A DNA stretch of 64,000 nucleotides. Origin: Halosolutus gelatinilyticus (GTDB lineage: Archaea > Halobacteriota > Halobacteria > Halobacteriales > Natrialbaceae). Both the position numbers and the translations under genes were made by a program. This document shows positions 36,514-45,729 of the stretch, piece by piece (the first letter of the stretch is position 1; every line of letters starts with the position of its first letter). The DNA lies in assembly GCF_023028105.1 (NCBI RefSeq), contig NZ_CP095491.1, positions 2,232,001 to 2,296,000 of the forward strand, given 5' to 3'. Under the pieces are notes generated by a model. The model had not been told where the DNA came from. It made no database searches and worked only from the letters and a program-made list of their open reading frames with translations.

Positions 36514-37245
36514 ATGTCGACCCAGCTCGATCCGCTCTCGCTCTCGGCCGATTTTCTGTATACGGTGAAGACGGAGGGCGACCCCGACTGGCTCCGATCG
36601 AGACTCGCGTCGATAGATCGGTCGCAGCTCGAGCGGGCGCTGTCGACCCGCGAGCGCAAACTGTCCTTCTGGCTCAACTGCTACAACGCCTACACGCAGG
36701 TGCTGCTCGAGGAGACCGACGATCGAGAGCCGATCGAGGGCGGCGTCCTCGATCGCTGGCGGTTTTTCGCCCGCGATCGGATCCCCGTCGGCGGCGTCTG
36801 GCTCAGCCTCAACGACATCGAGCACGGGCTGCTCCGGCGGTCGAAACTCCCCTGGGGGCTGGGTTACCTTCCCCGACCGTTTCCCTCGTCATTCGAGCGG
36901 CGCTTTCGGCTCCCGGCGTGCGAACCCCGGGTTCACTTCGCGCTCGCGACCGGCGGCGATCACTCGCCGCCGATCGCGGTCTACTCCCCGACGGACGTCG
37001 ACGAGGAACTCGACATTGCGATCGAGTGGGCGCTCGAAGAAACCGTCCAGTACGACGCCGAGGCAAACGTCGCGACGGTGCCCGACCTCTTTCGGCGGTA
37101 CCGCGGCGACTTCGGCGGCAAACGCGGCGTGATCCGATTCCTGCGACAGTACGACGCCGTGCCGGCGGACGCGACCCCGACTCTCGAGTACGATCGCGGC
37201 GGCCGATCGTCGGCCGTCGATCTCTCCGTCGCCGATCCGTCGTGA
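36514..37245 (+). CDS. DUF547 domain protein
   Basis: A 243-aa soluble protein. FWLNCYNAYTQVLLEE is the core DUF547 motif with its conserved N-x-Y-N. LNDIEHGLLR and the H-F-A-L segment (CEPRVHFALATGG) follow, then FGGKRGVIRFLRQY. DUF547 proteins have a papain-like fold, and the conserved Cys and His suggest a thiol-hydrolase site; activity is unproven. ATG 36514 (MSTQLDPL) is chosen. It is divergent from the AI-2E permease gene. Confidence 0.9.
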   Translation: MSTQLDPLSLSADFLYTVKTEGDPDWLRSRLASIDRSQLERALSTRERKLSFWLNCYNAYTQVLLEETDDREPIEGGVLDRWRFFARDRIPVGGVWLSLNDIEHGLLRRSKLPWGLGYLPRPFPSSFERRFRLPACEPRVHFALATGGDHSPPIAVYSPTDVDEELDIAIEWALEETVQYDAEANVATVPDLFRRYRGDFGGKRGVIRFLRQYDAVPADATPTLEYDRGGRSSAVDLSVADPS

Positions 37246-37290
37246 GTCGCGACGGCTTCTCGCATCGCGGCGGCCGTCTGGCTCGCGTCG

Positions 37291-37884
37291 TCAGTCCCGA
37301 TCTTCGATCGTCGCCGTCGGCGCCGCGCGCATCACACTCCTGGCGGCGCGTTTGGCGTTCGATCGCGAGGTGTACCCCTCGCCGCTGTCGGCGATGATGT
37401 TCCCGTTCCAGTGGACGAGCCGCCAGCGCCACTCGTCGGCCCGATCCCGGTACACCTCGAAGCGACTGGCCCGCTCTCCGCCCGTGGTTCCGGCCGACTC
37501 GTCTCCTGATCGACGCCGACCGACGACCCCCTCCGGCGACATCGTCGCCGCGGCGGGGTCTTCCGACGGATCCTCGGCGGCCGCCGGTTCGCCCTCCCGG
37601 CCGATCGCCTCGTCGTCGACGGCCTCCACGCGGACGCTCGACTCGTCGGGGTCCTCCCACTCGAGTTCGAGTTCGAGTTCCGCCACCGGCGGGTCGGCGT
37701 CGTCGTCGCGTTCGACCTCCAGCTCGGCGACCAGCCGCGACGGGAAGTCGACGGCGAGTCGCCGCTCGGCCGTGTGCACTCGGAGCGTCCGGTCCCTCCC
37801 CAGGGCCGCCGCGAACTCCTCGAAGAGCACCGCGAGGTCGGCCCGATCGTACGCTTGCTCCAGTTCGAATTCCGTCTCGGACAT
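37291..37884 (-). CDS. Amphi-Trp plus HVO_2922/DUF1508 domain protein
   Basis: A 197-aa two-domain protein. The N-terminal half (FELEQAYDRADLAVLFEEFA to LELELEWEDPDES) is an amphi-Trp domain. A disordered acidic linker follows. The C-terminal half FEVYRDRADEWRWRLVHWNG then IIADSGEGYTSRSNAKRAAR is the HVO_2922/YegP DUF1508 domain, usually dimeric. No enzyme activity known. It converges on the DUF547 gene with a gap of 45 bp. Confidence 0.87.
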   Translation of the reverse strand: MSETEFELEQAYDRADLAVLFEEFAAALGRDRTLRVHTAERRLAVDFPSRLVAELEVERDDDADPPVAELELELEWEDPDESSVRVEAVDDEAIGREGEPAAAEDPSEDPAAATMSPEGVVGRRRSGDESAGTTGGERASRFEVYRDRADEWRWRLVHWNGNIIADSGEGYTSRSNAKRAARSVMRAAPTATIEDRD

Positions 37885-38036
37885 GCCGTCGTCTACGTCG
37901 TGCGATCGGTTAGCATTGGTGGGCGATCTCAGGATCCACGAGCCTCGGGCCGGCCGTCGAGAGACGCCGACGACGGGCCCCGTCGGTCCCAGTCGGTGCC
38001 GGAGTGCTTTTGTCGTCCCCCTGTGATCGATCGGCC

Positions 38037-38858
38037 GTGACTTCCCGCGAGTGGCGCGCCGATCGACGAGCCGTGTTCGACCGAGACGAGTACACCTGTC
38101 AGCACTGCGGCGCCGTCGGCGGCGACGGCGAGTCGACGGCCGTCCGGACCTACCCCGTCGGCGACGTGCCGCTCGAGGGAACCGTCCACGAGAGTTCGCT
38201 CGCGACGGTCTGCGATCGGTGTTTCACCGTGCTCCGGGAGTCCGAGTCGCTGTCTGGGCTGTCGGCGGACCGGAACGGCCTGTTTCGGATCGTTCGCGAT
38301 ATCACCCGCGCACAGGGGGCGACCATCTCCGACGTGGCCTCGTTCGCGTCGCTCGCGACGTCGCTCCCGACCGCGCTGGCGGACGGCGAGGAGACGGATC
38401 TCGACTACGTCGAGACCAGACGCGACGTCCTCCTGGCGATCGACCTCGTCGACGTGCGCCTCGATCGCCTCGCGGCAGTCGACGCTTCCGAGCACGATCC
38501 AGCGGTCGCCTCGCTGCTCGAAACGGTTTCGGAGACGGCGACGGACCTGCAGTTCGACCTTCGGCGCGCGGTCGAACTGGGCGAGACGGTCGTGACGGAA
38601 GTCGGTCGGTGTCGCGGCTGCTTCGAGCCGATCGCCTCCGACCGCGCGTGTTCGACCTGCGGGCTCGAACCGCGCCCGCTGGCGGCGTGGCGGCGCTCGA
38701 CCGACGACGGGGCCGCGTTCGGCGACGAATCCGCCGATGCCGTCGCGTTCGATCGGCTCTTCGCGTCGATCAACGACGCCCTCCGCGGGACCTCCGAGAC
38801 GACCGCGGAACTGACCGACCGGACGACGGAGTTCGCCGAGACGCTCCTCGAAGGGTGA
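38037..38858 (+). CDS. HNH-like zinc-finger protein with altered active site
   Basis: A 273-aa protein from GTG 38037. The N-terminal EWRADRRAVFDRDEYTCQHC then VCDRCFTVLRE has the two Cys pairs of an HNH endonuclease zinc frame. However, the segment that should hold the catalytic His-His (D/H-H-I-V) reads VRTYPVGDVPLEG, and no HNH histidines are seen. A helical middle region follows, then a second zinc knuckle pair (CRGCFEP and CSTCGLEP). It may bind nucleic acid without cleaving it. Confidence 0.75.
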   Translation: MTSREWRADRRAVFDRDEYTCQHCGAVGGDGESTAVRTYPVGDVPLEGTVHESSLATVCDRCFTVLRESESLSGLSADRNGLFRIVRDITRAQGATISDVASFASLATSLPTALADGEETDLDYVETRRDVLLAIDLVDVRLDRLAAVDASEHDPAVASLLETVSETATDLQFDLRRAVELGETVVTEVGRCRGCFEPIASDRACSTCGLEPRPLAAWRRSTDDGAAFGDESADAVAFDRLFASINDALRGTSETTAELTDRTTEFAETLLEG

Positions 38859-38993
38859 CCGAGACGCCCCTCTAGAAGCGGCCGAGACGCGGTTCGAAGA
38901 GCGATCGACGCCGACCACCACGGCGTGGTATTCGGCCGTCGTGATTCCGTCGGAATTCGGAACGTTTGAGGCCGCCTGATTGAAACACCGATC

Positions 38994-40157
38994 GTGGGCC
39001 GCACTCGACTCTTCGCCTCCCTCTGTGGACTCGTCTTTCTCGTCAATCTCGCGAGAATCATCTACGCGCCGCTGCTGGACGTCTTCATCGCCGACTTCGC
39101 GATCGGCGAGGCGACCGCAGGGCTCATCGTGACGCTCGCGTGGATCGGCAGCGCCGCGCCGCGGCTGCCCACCGGGTGGCTGCTCACCAGGGTCCCGCGA
39201 CACCGCGTCGTGCTCGCCTCGGGGGCGATCCTCTCGGTCTCGTCGGCACTCGCCGCGACCTCGGTGACGGTTTCGCAGCTCATGACCGGGGCGTTCCTCA
39301 TGGGGATCGCCTCCGGGGTCTACTTCGTGTCGGCGAACCCGCTGATCAGCGAGCTGTTCCCGGAGCGCATCGGACGCGTCATGGGGATCCACGGCGCCGC
39401 CAGCCAGGTCGCCGCGGTGATCGCCGCCCCGTTCGTCGTGCTCGTCCTCGCGATCTTCGTCGACTGGCGGCTCTCGCTGTGGACGATCGCCGTCGGCGCG
39501 GCGCTCGTGACGGTATACACGTGGCTCGCCGCGAAGCGGACCGACCTGCCGGCGGCCGGGACGGGCGATCGCGACTTCGTCGCCGGCGCCGCGTCGGAGT
39601 GGCGACTCATCGTAACGGCGCTCGCGATCGTCGGCGTCGCGTCGTTCGTCTGGCAGGGCGTGTTCAACTTCTACGAACTGTACATGCAGTCGAAGGGGCT
39701 GTCCGATCGCGCGGCCGGGCTGATGCTCACGATCGTCTTCGCCGCGGGCGTCCCCGCGTTCTTCTTCGGCGGCGACCTGGCCGATCGGCTCCCCAAGGTG
39801 CCGTACATGCTCGGGATCGTCGGGACGTTCTCCGTGTGCCTGCTCGCGCTGACGATCGCCGAGAGTTTTCTCGCGCTGATCGCGCTGACCGCGATCGTCG
39901 GCTTCGTCGTCCACGCCCTGTTTCCCGCCACGGACACGTACCTCCTGGATACCCTCCCGGATTCGTCCCGGGGCAGCGCCTACGCCGTGTTCAGTTCGAT
40001 CTGGATGTTCACCCAGGCGATCGGGTCGTCCGTCCTGGGGATCTTCATCGAGCGCGACTACACCTACGACGAGGTCTTCGCCAGCGCCGCGGTGCTGCTC
40101 GGGGGCACGATCGTCGTGCTCGTGATTTTGGAGCGGGCGGGCCGGTTGCCGGAGTGA
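38994..40157 (+). CDS. MFS transporter
   Basis: A 387-aa carrier with about 12 hydrophobic segments. The cytoplasmic loop motif between helices 2 and 3 is LPTGWLLTRVPRHRVVLASG, a central loop reads GTGDRDF, and the second-half counterpart is GGDLADRLPKVPYMLG. No substrate clue. It starts at GTG 38994. It is most similar in layout to small-molecule permeases or drug exporters. Confidence 0.9.
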   Translation: MGRTRLFASLCGLVFLVNLARIIYAPLLDVFIADFAIGEATAGLIVTLAWIGSAAPRLPTGWLLTRVPRHRVVLASGAILSVSSALAATSVTVSQLMTGAFLMGIASGVYFVSANPLISELFPERIGRVMGIHGAASQVAAVIAAPFVVLVLAIFVDWRLSLWTIAVGAALVTVYTWLAAKRTDLPAAGTGDRDFVAGAASEWRLIVTALAIVGVASFVWQGVFNFYELYMQSKGLSDRAAGLMLTIVFAAGVPAFFFGGDLADRLPKVPYMLGIVGTFSVCLLALTIAESFLALIALTAIVGFVVHALFPATDTYLLDTLPDSSRGSAYAVFSSIWMFTQAIGSSVLGIFIERDYTYDEVFASAAVLLGGTIVVLVILERAGRLPE

Positions 40158-40218
40158 TGCGATCGGGCATAAACTTCTAAGGATTGTCGGATGCTACCAT
40201 ACAACAGTGGGGAAACCG

Positions 40219-40428
40219 ATGTCCGTCGAAAACGAGCCACACCCGGAGACGCCCACGTGTTCCGTCTGCGAGGACGAGATGGAGTTGCGAGCCGAAGGCG
40301 TCGAGAAAGCGATCCCGATCATCGGTACCGAGGTCGAGTTCCGGCAGTACCGCTGTCCCGAGTGCGGGCAGGGCGCGCGGTTCGAACGGAGCGGGTCGGA
40401 CGAGGAGTGGTCGCGGGCCGCGATGTGA
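40219..40428 (+). CDS. Small zinc-ribbon protein
   Basis: A 69-aa protein. CSVCEDEMELR and CPECGQGARFER are two Cys pairs 30 residues apart, with a beta strand region (IPIIGTEVEFRQYR) between them, making a single zinc ribbon. Preceded by an MFS gene with about 60 bp between. TATA-like GGCATAAACTT near 40168 suggests its own promoter with a short leader. Function unknown. Confidence 0.75.
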   Translation: MSVENEPHPETPTCSVCEDEMELRAEGVEKAIPIIGTEVEFRQYRCPECGQGARFERSGSDEEWSRAAM

Positions 40429-40686
40429 ACGGAGAGGTTGGCGGGTGAACCTGCCGCCTCGCCGGCGCGGACGGCCGTCGATCGCGGCGCGACGCTGTGC
40501 GCCGGCGGTCCGATAGCCGATCGTCCGCCCGTCCCCTCAGTCGTCGGTCCTGTCGCGAGCCGACGGCGGGTCCGGCACGTCGTCGGAGAATCGAGTCGCG
40601 GTTTCGCGGATCCCATGATCCTGTGGGTCTCGTGGACCGATCGGACCCGTTCGGCCGGGTCTCTCGAACGCCGATCGGACCCTGCC

Positions 40687-41415
40687 TTACAGTTCCGTCG
40701 CGGCGGAGAGCGCGATGTCGATCGCGCGGCCGACGTTGTTCTTGGCCTTGTCGGGTAGTTCGTCCTCCTCGGTGGCGGTGCCTTTCTGCGTCCCTTCGAC
40801 GAGGTTGCCGTCGACGGTGCAGATCGCGCCGGCGCGAAGCCCCTTCCGGCGGGCCAGCGAGAAGACGGCCGCGGCTTCCATCTCGACGGACAGCATGCCC
40901 GCGGCCTCCCAGTCGGCGACGTAGGACTCGGTCTCAGCGTAGTAGGCGTCGTCGGAGGCGATCGGGCCGACGTGGACCTCCTCGTCGTTGGCCTCCGCCG
41001 AATCGACGAGCGCCGACAGCACGTCGTAGTCCGGGACGGCGGGGTACTCGACGGCTTCGTAGCGCTTCGAGGTCCCCTCGTTCTTCGCGGCGCCGGTCGC
41101 GACGATCATGTCGCCGATCTCGATCCCCGACTGGAGCGCGCCCGTGGTGCCGACGCGGACGAACGTCTCGACGCCGACGTTGGCCATCTCTTCGATCGCG
41201 ATCGCGGCGGACGGACAGCCGATCCCGGTCGAACAGATCGTCAGCTCCCGGCCCTCGTAGCTCGCGTTGACGACCTTGTACTCGCGGTTCTGGGCGACCG
41301 TCTCCGCCTCGTTACAGTGGCCGGCGATCCGATCGACGCGGCCCGGATCGCCCGGAATGAGCGCGATGTCCGTCAACTCTCCGTCGTCGACCAACAGGTG
41401 CGGTTGCGTTGCCAT
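40687..41415 (-). CDS. udp: Uridine/nucleoside phosphorylase
   Basis: A 242-aa PNP/UDP-family phosphorylase that splits nucleosides with phosphate to give ribose 1-phosphate and base. Phosphate-binding GDPGRVDRI is near the N-terminus. VRVGTTGALQSGIEIGD, LSVEMEAAAVFSLAR (ribose-binding Met-Glu) and CTVDGNLVEGTQKG follow the family pattern. Together with the nearby kinase and isomerase it would feed ribose 1-phosphate into a pentose bisphosphate route. Confidence 0.93.
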   Translation of the reverse strand: MATQPHLLVDDGELTDIALIPGDPGRVDRIAGHCNEAETVAQNREYKVVNASYEGRELTICSTGIGCPSAAIAIEEMANVGVETFVRVGTTGALQSGIEIGDMIVATGAAKNEGTSKRYEAVEYPAVPDYDVLSALVDSAEANDEEVHVGPIASDDAYYAETESYVADWEAAGMLSVEMEAAAVFSLARRKGLRAGAICTVDGNLVEGTQKGTATEEDELPDKAKNNVGRAIDIALSAATEL

Positions 41416-41522
41416 ACCGTCGCGTTCCGCGGGCGGCGAGAAAAAAGATTCGAGGACCGATTCCGAGCGGTAGCGGCAGCGACCCTCGATCCGGTCTTCC
41501 GGATCAGTTCGCTCCGATCGTC

Positions 41523-41840
41523 TCAGCCGGTCGGACCCACCTCCACGTGATCGGTATCAATCGTGACGGTGGCGTCGTCGACCGCGAACTCGACGGTTCC
41601 CGGCGATCGAGTGGTTCCGTTATGCGTGTCGGCGAAGAGCGCATCGAGCGCTTCGGGATCGACGTAGTCGTACAGCCGCGTGCTCGCGGTCGTGACGTCT
41701 TCGTCCCTGTACCGCGCCAGCGCGACTGCGGCGGCGATGCTCGGCGGTTCGTTTTCACGTCGCTCGTATCTGATACGGCGACTGAACTCGCACCCGTAAG
41801 ACTCGGTTCGTCTTCGTTCCTTCATGTCTCTCTCAGTCAC
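41523..41840 (-). CDS. Stand-alone HalOD1 output-domain protein
   Basis: A 105-aa protein. PSIAAAVALARYRDEDVTTA, then LYDYVDPEALDALF and VEFAVDDATVTIDTDHVEV is the HalOD1 domain of haloarchaeal signalling. It carries no receiver domain, as in most copies. The start is GTG 41840 or ATG 41825. A TATA-like box at 41880-41886 (minus strand) and an inverted repeat at 41835-41851 lie at the start region. Confidence 0.85.
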   Translation of the reverse strand: MTERDMKERRRTESYGCEFSRRIRYERRENEPPSIAAAVALARYRDEDVTTASTRLYDYVDPEALDALFADTHNGTTRSPGTVEFAVDDATVTIDTDHVEVGPTG

Positions 41841-41851
41841 GGTTCGTGACT
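41835..41851. promoter_or_regulatory. Inverted repeat over the HalOD1 gene start
   Basis: AGTCACG-GTT-CGTGACT is a 7-bp exact inverted repeat just downstream of the expected transcription start (TATA-like ATATAT at 41880-41886, minus strand). It could be an operator or a translation-blocking hairpin. Confidence 0.4.
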
Positions 41852-41990
41852 ATCCAGTCGAGTGGCCAACGGCACGCGCAATATATGTGTCGTCAGACGA
41901 CATCCGGTGAGAACCGATCGGAGCGGCCCCGTACCATCGGTTCCCGATCGATCCCGCGCCGCCATCGGCCTCGATCGAGCGGAATTACAG

Positions 41991-42917
41991 TCAAAAGTGG
42001 TCGGCGAGAAACGTCTCGATCGCGGCTCGCGTCGGCGTGCTGCGAGCCCCTTCCTGGGCCGCCGTGAGGGCGCCGCAGGCGTTCGCGTACTCGAGCGCGC
42101 GCTCGACGTCGAACCCGGGCGCGGATTCGCGTCCGCCGTCCGCGCCGTTGCGCCGTCCGTCGGCGAGCATGATCGCGATGAAGCCCGCGGCGAACGCGTC
42201 GCCCGACCCCGCGGTATCGACGGGATCGACGTCGAACCCCGGGTGGGCGTACGATCCGTTCGGGGTGTGGACCATCGCCCCGTCGCCGCCGCACTTGACG
42301 ACGACGATCCGATCGCTGAAGTCCGAGCCGGGATACTCGTCCTCGAGCATCGCCTCGGCCTCGCGATCGTTCGCGAAAACGACGTCCGACGTCGCGAGCG
42401 CCTCGCCGTAGTCGCGGTCGCCAAGCCGCCGCCCGGGATCGAAGCTGACGGTGACGCCGGCGCCGCTGGCGATCCGCGCGATCGCGGCGGCGGTGTCGGG
42501 TCGCTGCCCGGTGAGGTGGACGTGATCGGCCGTCCGGATCCGTCGCTCGTCGAGGTCGTCCGGCGCGACGGCCTCGTTGATGCCGTCGTTGCCGAGCACC
42601 GCGACCTCCCCGTCGTCGTCGACCAGCAGGTACTTGACGGCCGTCGGCGTCCCCTCGACGATCCGAACGCCGTCGAGCGAGACGCCGGCTTCCTCGAGTT
42701 CGCGCCGCGCGAGCAGTCCGTTGTCGTCGTCGCCGACGCTGCCGATCAGCCCGGTTTCGACGTCCAGTCCCGCGAGGGTGGCGGCGACGTTGGCGGCGCT
42801 GCCGCCGCCGGATTGGCGCTGCGATCGGATCGCGGCTTCGGCGTCGGGGGTCGGCAGTCGATCGAGGCGGAGCGTCACGTCCCAGTTGACGTGACCGGCG
42901 GTGAGCACGGAGACCAT
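41991..42917 (-). CDS. PfkB-family carbohydrate kinase
   Basis: A 308-aa ribokinase-fold kinase. The sugar-binding GGGSAANVAATLA is near residue 38 and the catalytic PfkB signature is DTAGSGDAFAAGF. A candidate for ribose-1-phosphate kinase, since nucleoside phosphorylase and ribose-1,5-bisphosphate isomerase genes lie on either side, as in the haloarchaeal pentose bisphosphate pathway. Substrate assignment is from context; adenosine or ribose kinase is the alternative. Confidence 0.9.
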   Translation of the reverse strand: MVSVLTAGHVNWDVTLRLDRLPTPDAEAAIRSQRQSGGGSAANVAATLAGLDVETGLIGSVGDDDNGLLARRELEEAGVSLDGVRIVEGTPTAVKYLLVDDDGEVAVLGNDGINEAVAPDDLDERRIRTADHVHLTGQRPDTAAAIARIASGAGVTVSFDPGRRLGDRDYGEALATSDVVFANDREAEAMLEDEYPGSDFSDRIVVVKCGGDGAMVHTPNGSYAHPGFDVDPVDTAGSGDAFAAGFIAIMLADGRRNGADGGRESAPGFDVERALEYANACGALTAAQEGARSTPTRAAIETFLADHF

Positions 42918-42957
42918 TGCAGCTAGTCCGGAACCGACGACCGCCGTCGGGAAAAGT

Positions 42958-43779
42958 CTAGGTTACGGTAAACAGCAGGACGTTGTGAATGCCCGGGCCG
43001 AGCCCCACCGCGGCGACCAGCGCGAGGACGGTCCGCGCCTGTCGCGGCGCCTCCTGGACGTACTCCCTGAACAGCCCGAGGATGACGAGCGCCAGCACCA
43101 CTTTCACGAGCACGAATAGCCAGCCGCCGCCGACGTACGCGGCGATCGGGAGGCTGGAGCCGGCCTCCAGCAGGAACTCCGAGAGCGGGACGTCCTCGCG
43201 GGCACCGAGCACGTCGTAGCCGATCGCGGTCGAGACGCCGTCGAGCGTGTGCCCGAAGACGACGAGCGCTCCGGTGGCGCCCGTGATCGCGGCGACCTCG
43301 GTGAACCAGAGGCTCAGCGCGATCCACGCGACCGCGGTGACGATGCCGGCGACGACGACCGCGATGACCGGCCAGAAGGGGTCGAACGCGCCCACTTCCC
43401 ACCGGCTGACGATCGCGAACGCCGCGAACACGGCGAAAAACGCCGTCCCGACGATGCCGACGAACCGCGAGATCGACGACTGGAGGCCGCCGGCGTAGAG
43501 GAACGTCGCGACGAGCCAGACCGAGCCCGCGACGACCGCCGTCACGAGGTAGACGCTCGGCGAGGCGAACAGGACGGCGATCCCGTCGGGATAGGCCCCG
43601 ATCTGATAGAGGACGTGCAGCGTCGATCCGAACATCATCCACGGCGCGAACGCGAGCACCGTTCGATCGGTCACCGGCGGATCGAGCGTCCACAGGAGCA
43701 CGACGATCCCCGCCAGCACGACGAGCAGCGGCACGAGAAAATACCACGGCGGGAGCGCGAATCCCTCGGGTAATACCAT
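42958..43779 (-). CDS. DUF63 family membrane protein
   Basis: A 273-aa protein with about seven hydrophobic segments. Conserved features include LPPWYFLVPL at the N-terminus, FGHTLDGVSTAIGYD with a His and Asp in a membrane segment, and PGIHNVLLF at the end. It matches archaeal DUF63, of unknown function. It lies between the PfkB and ribose-bisphosphate isomerase genes on the same strand, 40 and 89 bp away, so the three may be cotranscribed. Confidence 0.9.
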   Translation of the reverse strand: MVLPEGFALPPWYFLVPLLVVLAGIVVLLWTLDPPVTDRTVLAFAPWMMFGSTLHVLYQIGAYPDGIAVLFASPSVYLVTAVVAGSVWLVATFLYAGGLQSSISRFVGIVGTAFFAVFAAFAIVSRWEVGAFDPFWPVIAVVVAGIVTAVAWIALSLWFTEVAAITGATGALVVFGHTLDGVSTAIGYDVLGAREDVPLSEFLLEAGSSLPIAAYVGGGWLFVLVKVVLALVILGLFREYVQEAPRQARTVLALVAAVGLGPGIHNVLLFTVT

Positions 43780-43868
43780 ATCACATACACGCTCACAGCA
43801 GTAACTAACACGTTTCGATTGGTTACTGGTCGATGATACGATCGGGACCGTTCAAACCGAAAGCGTGC

Positions 43869-44843
43869 TCACGTCTCCCACGGCTCGCCGGTCGTCTCCC
43901 CGAACAGTTCTCGCATCAGTGTCACGATGCTCTCGGGCGGATACTGGCCGCGCTCGGTGACGATCGCGTCGACGTACCGCGGCGGCGTGACGTCGAAGCC
44001 GGGGTTCTCGACGACCAGTCCTTCGTCGTCCGGACCGCCGGCGATGTCGGCTCGTTCGTCGGGCGAGAGGACTTCGGCCTCGTCGCGCATCTCGATCGCG
44101 ACGGTGTGACCCGTCATGGTGTCGGGGTGGAGTTTGATCGTCTGGGCGGCGACCATCACCGGGACGCCGCGCTCGCGCGCGTTGACGGCTAGGCCGCTCG
44201 TCCCGATCTTGTTGATAACGCTGCCGTCGGCGGCGATGCTGTCCGCGCCGACGAGGACGTGGTCCGCGTCGTCCAGGTAGCGCCGAGCCGCGTTGTCGAC
44301 GATCAGCGTCACCGGCACACCCCACTCGCGCAACTGGCGGGCCGTGATGTGGCCCTGCTTTCGCGGTCGGGTCTCCTTGACGATCGCCTCGACGCGCTTG
44401 CCGGCGTCGAGCGCGGCCTCGATACACGAGAGCGCGTCGGTCGAGTGGCAGTGGGTCATCACCACGTCGCCGTCGCGAAGGCGGTTCGCGCCGACCTTGC
44501 CCAGCCGATCCTGGGCCTGCTCGAGTTCGGTCCGGAACTCCTCGGCGCGCTCGATCGTCGACACCTGCAGGTCGGAGACGGTCTCCCCCTCCATCCCGCG
44601 CAGAACGTACCGGAGGGCGTTCGGCAGGCTGACCGCCGTCGGGCGGGTCTCGTAGAGTTCCTTCGCAGCGGCCCGAAGCTGGCTCCGGAAGGCCGCCGGC
44701 GTCTGGGCGTCGGTCCGATCGGCCTGAATCGCGAGCGCGTCGGCCGCCGCGTCGGCGATGGTCGCGGCGCCGCGGATCTCCATCGTCGCGATGTCCTCCG
44801 CCGTCTCGTCGACGGCCGGATCGACGGCTGGCTCCTCCTCCAT
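43869..44843 (-). CDS. Ribose-1,5-bisphosphate isomerase
   Basis: A 324-aa eIF2B-like fold. VVMTHCHSTDALSC contains the catalytic Cys (C132) and VLVGADSIAADGSVINKIGT the catalytic Asp (D201), at the positions of the characterised archaeal isomerase. It converts ribose 1,5-bisphosphate to ribulose 1,5-bisphosphate. ATG 44843 gives the family length. No RuBisCO gene is visible in the window. It is divergent from deoC. Confidence 0.94.
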   Translation of the reverse strand: MEEEPAVDPAVDETAEDIATMEIRGAATIADAAADALAIQADRTDAQTPAAFRSQLRAAAKELYETRPTAVSLPNALRYVLRGMEGETVSDLQVSTIERAEEFRTELEQAQDRLGKVGANRLRDGDVVMTHCHSTDALSCIEAALDAGKRVEAIVKETRPRKQGHITARQLREWGVPVTLIVDNAARRYLDDADHVLVGADSIAADGSVINKIGTSGLAVNARERGVPVMVAAQTIKLHPDTMTGHTVAIEMRDEAEVLSPDERADIAGGPDDEGLVVENPGFDVTPPRYVDAIVTERGQYPPESIVTLMRELFGETTGEPWET

Positions 44844-44996
44844 GCGCTCGCCTATCACGTCGCGAGCAATAAGCGATCGGGCGGCTATCCTGGGTTGCGA
44901 TCGGATACTACGCTGCGTAATTCGAGTTCCGTAGTGGTAACCGGATCGGTCGTGTGAACACGACCGATTTTTGACGGCGCGCGGAGTCAACCCGCT

Positions 44997-45632
44997 ATGG
45001 ATCGCAGCGAACTCGCTCCCCTGATCGACCACACGGTCCTCGGTCCCGAAACGACGCCCGCCGACGTTCGCCGGGTGCTCGACGAGGCGTCCGAGTACAG
45101 GATGAACGCCTGTATCCCGCCGTACGCCGTCGCGGAGGCGTCGGAGTACGCGCCGGACGTGACGCTGGCGACGGTCGTCGGCTTCCCCCACGGCCAGAAC
45201 GGCCACGACGTCAAGCGCCGCGAGGGCGTCCTCGCCTGGAAGGCCGGCGCCGACGAACTCGACGTCGTGATCAACGTCGGCCGCCTCAAAGCGGGCGAAG
45301 TCGACGTCGTGCGGGCCGAACTGTCCGAACTCGTCGCGGCGGCGCCGATCCCGGTCAAGGTCATCATCGAGACTGCGCTGCTTTCCGACGAGGAAAAGCG
45401 ACGGGCCTGCGAGGCCGCCGTCGCGGCCGACGCCGCGATGGTCAAGACCTCCACCGGCTTTGCCGATGGTGGTGCGACGATCGAGGACGTTTCCCTCATG
45501 AGCGAGTACCTCCCCGTCAAGGCCAGCGGCGGCGTCGGAAGCTACGACGAGGCGATCGCCATGCTCGACGCCGGCGCCGAGCGGATCGGCGCCTCAAGCG
45601 GCGTGGAGATCCTCGACGGCGCCCCCGAGTGA
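44997..45632 (+). CDS. deoC: Deoxyribose-phosphate aldolase
   Basis: A 211-aa TIM-barrel class I aldolase, splitting 2-deoxyribose 5-phosphate into glyceraldehyde 3-phosphate and acetaldehyde. The Schiff-base Lys is K150 in MVKTSTGF. Other core parts are [21 protein letters not shown] and [13 protein letters not shown]-like GATTTTTG near 44965 suggests a leaderless start at ATG 44997. It is divergent from the isomerase gene, which fits shared nucleoside salvage control. Confidence 0.96.
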   Translation: MDRSELAPLIDHTVLGPETTPADVRRVLDEASEYRMNACIPPYAVAEASEYAPDVTLATVVGFPHGQNGHDVKRREGVLAWKAGADELDVVINVGRLKAGEVDVVRAELSELVAAAPIPVKVIIETALLSDEEKRRACEAAVAADAAMVKTSTGFADGGATIEDVSLMSEYLPVKASGGVGSYDEAIAMLDAGAERIGASSGVEILDGAPE

Positions 45633-45729
45633 CGACGATAACGGGCTGCTCACGCGGCGCGAACTCGAAGGACGCAGCCGTCTCGCTCGAGCGACTCTCC
45701 GACGCGGTTACCCGGACCACACGCAGAAC

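Noticed and set aside
35406-37397. 663-codon open frame on the + strand
   Set aside because: Asp/Arg-rich antisense of the AI-2E permease and out-of-frame DUF547 sequence.
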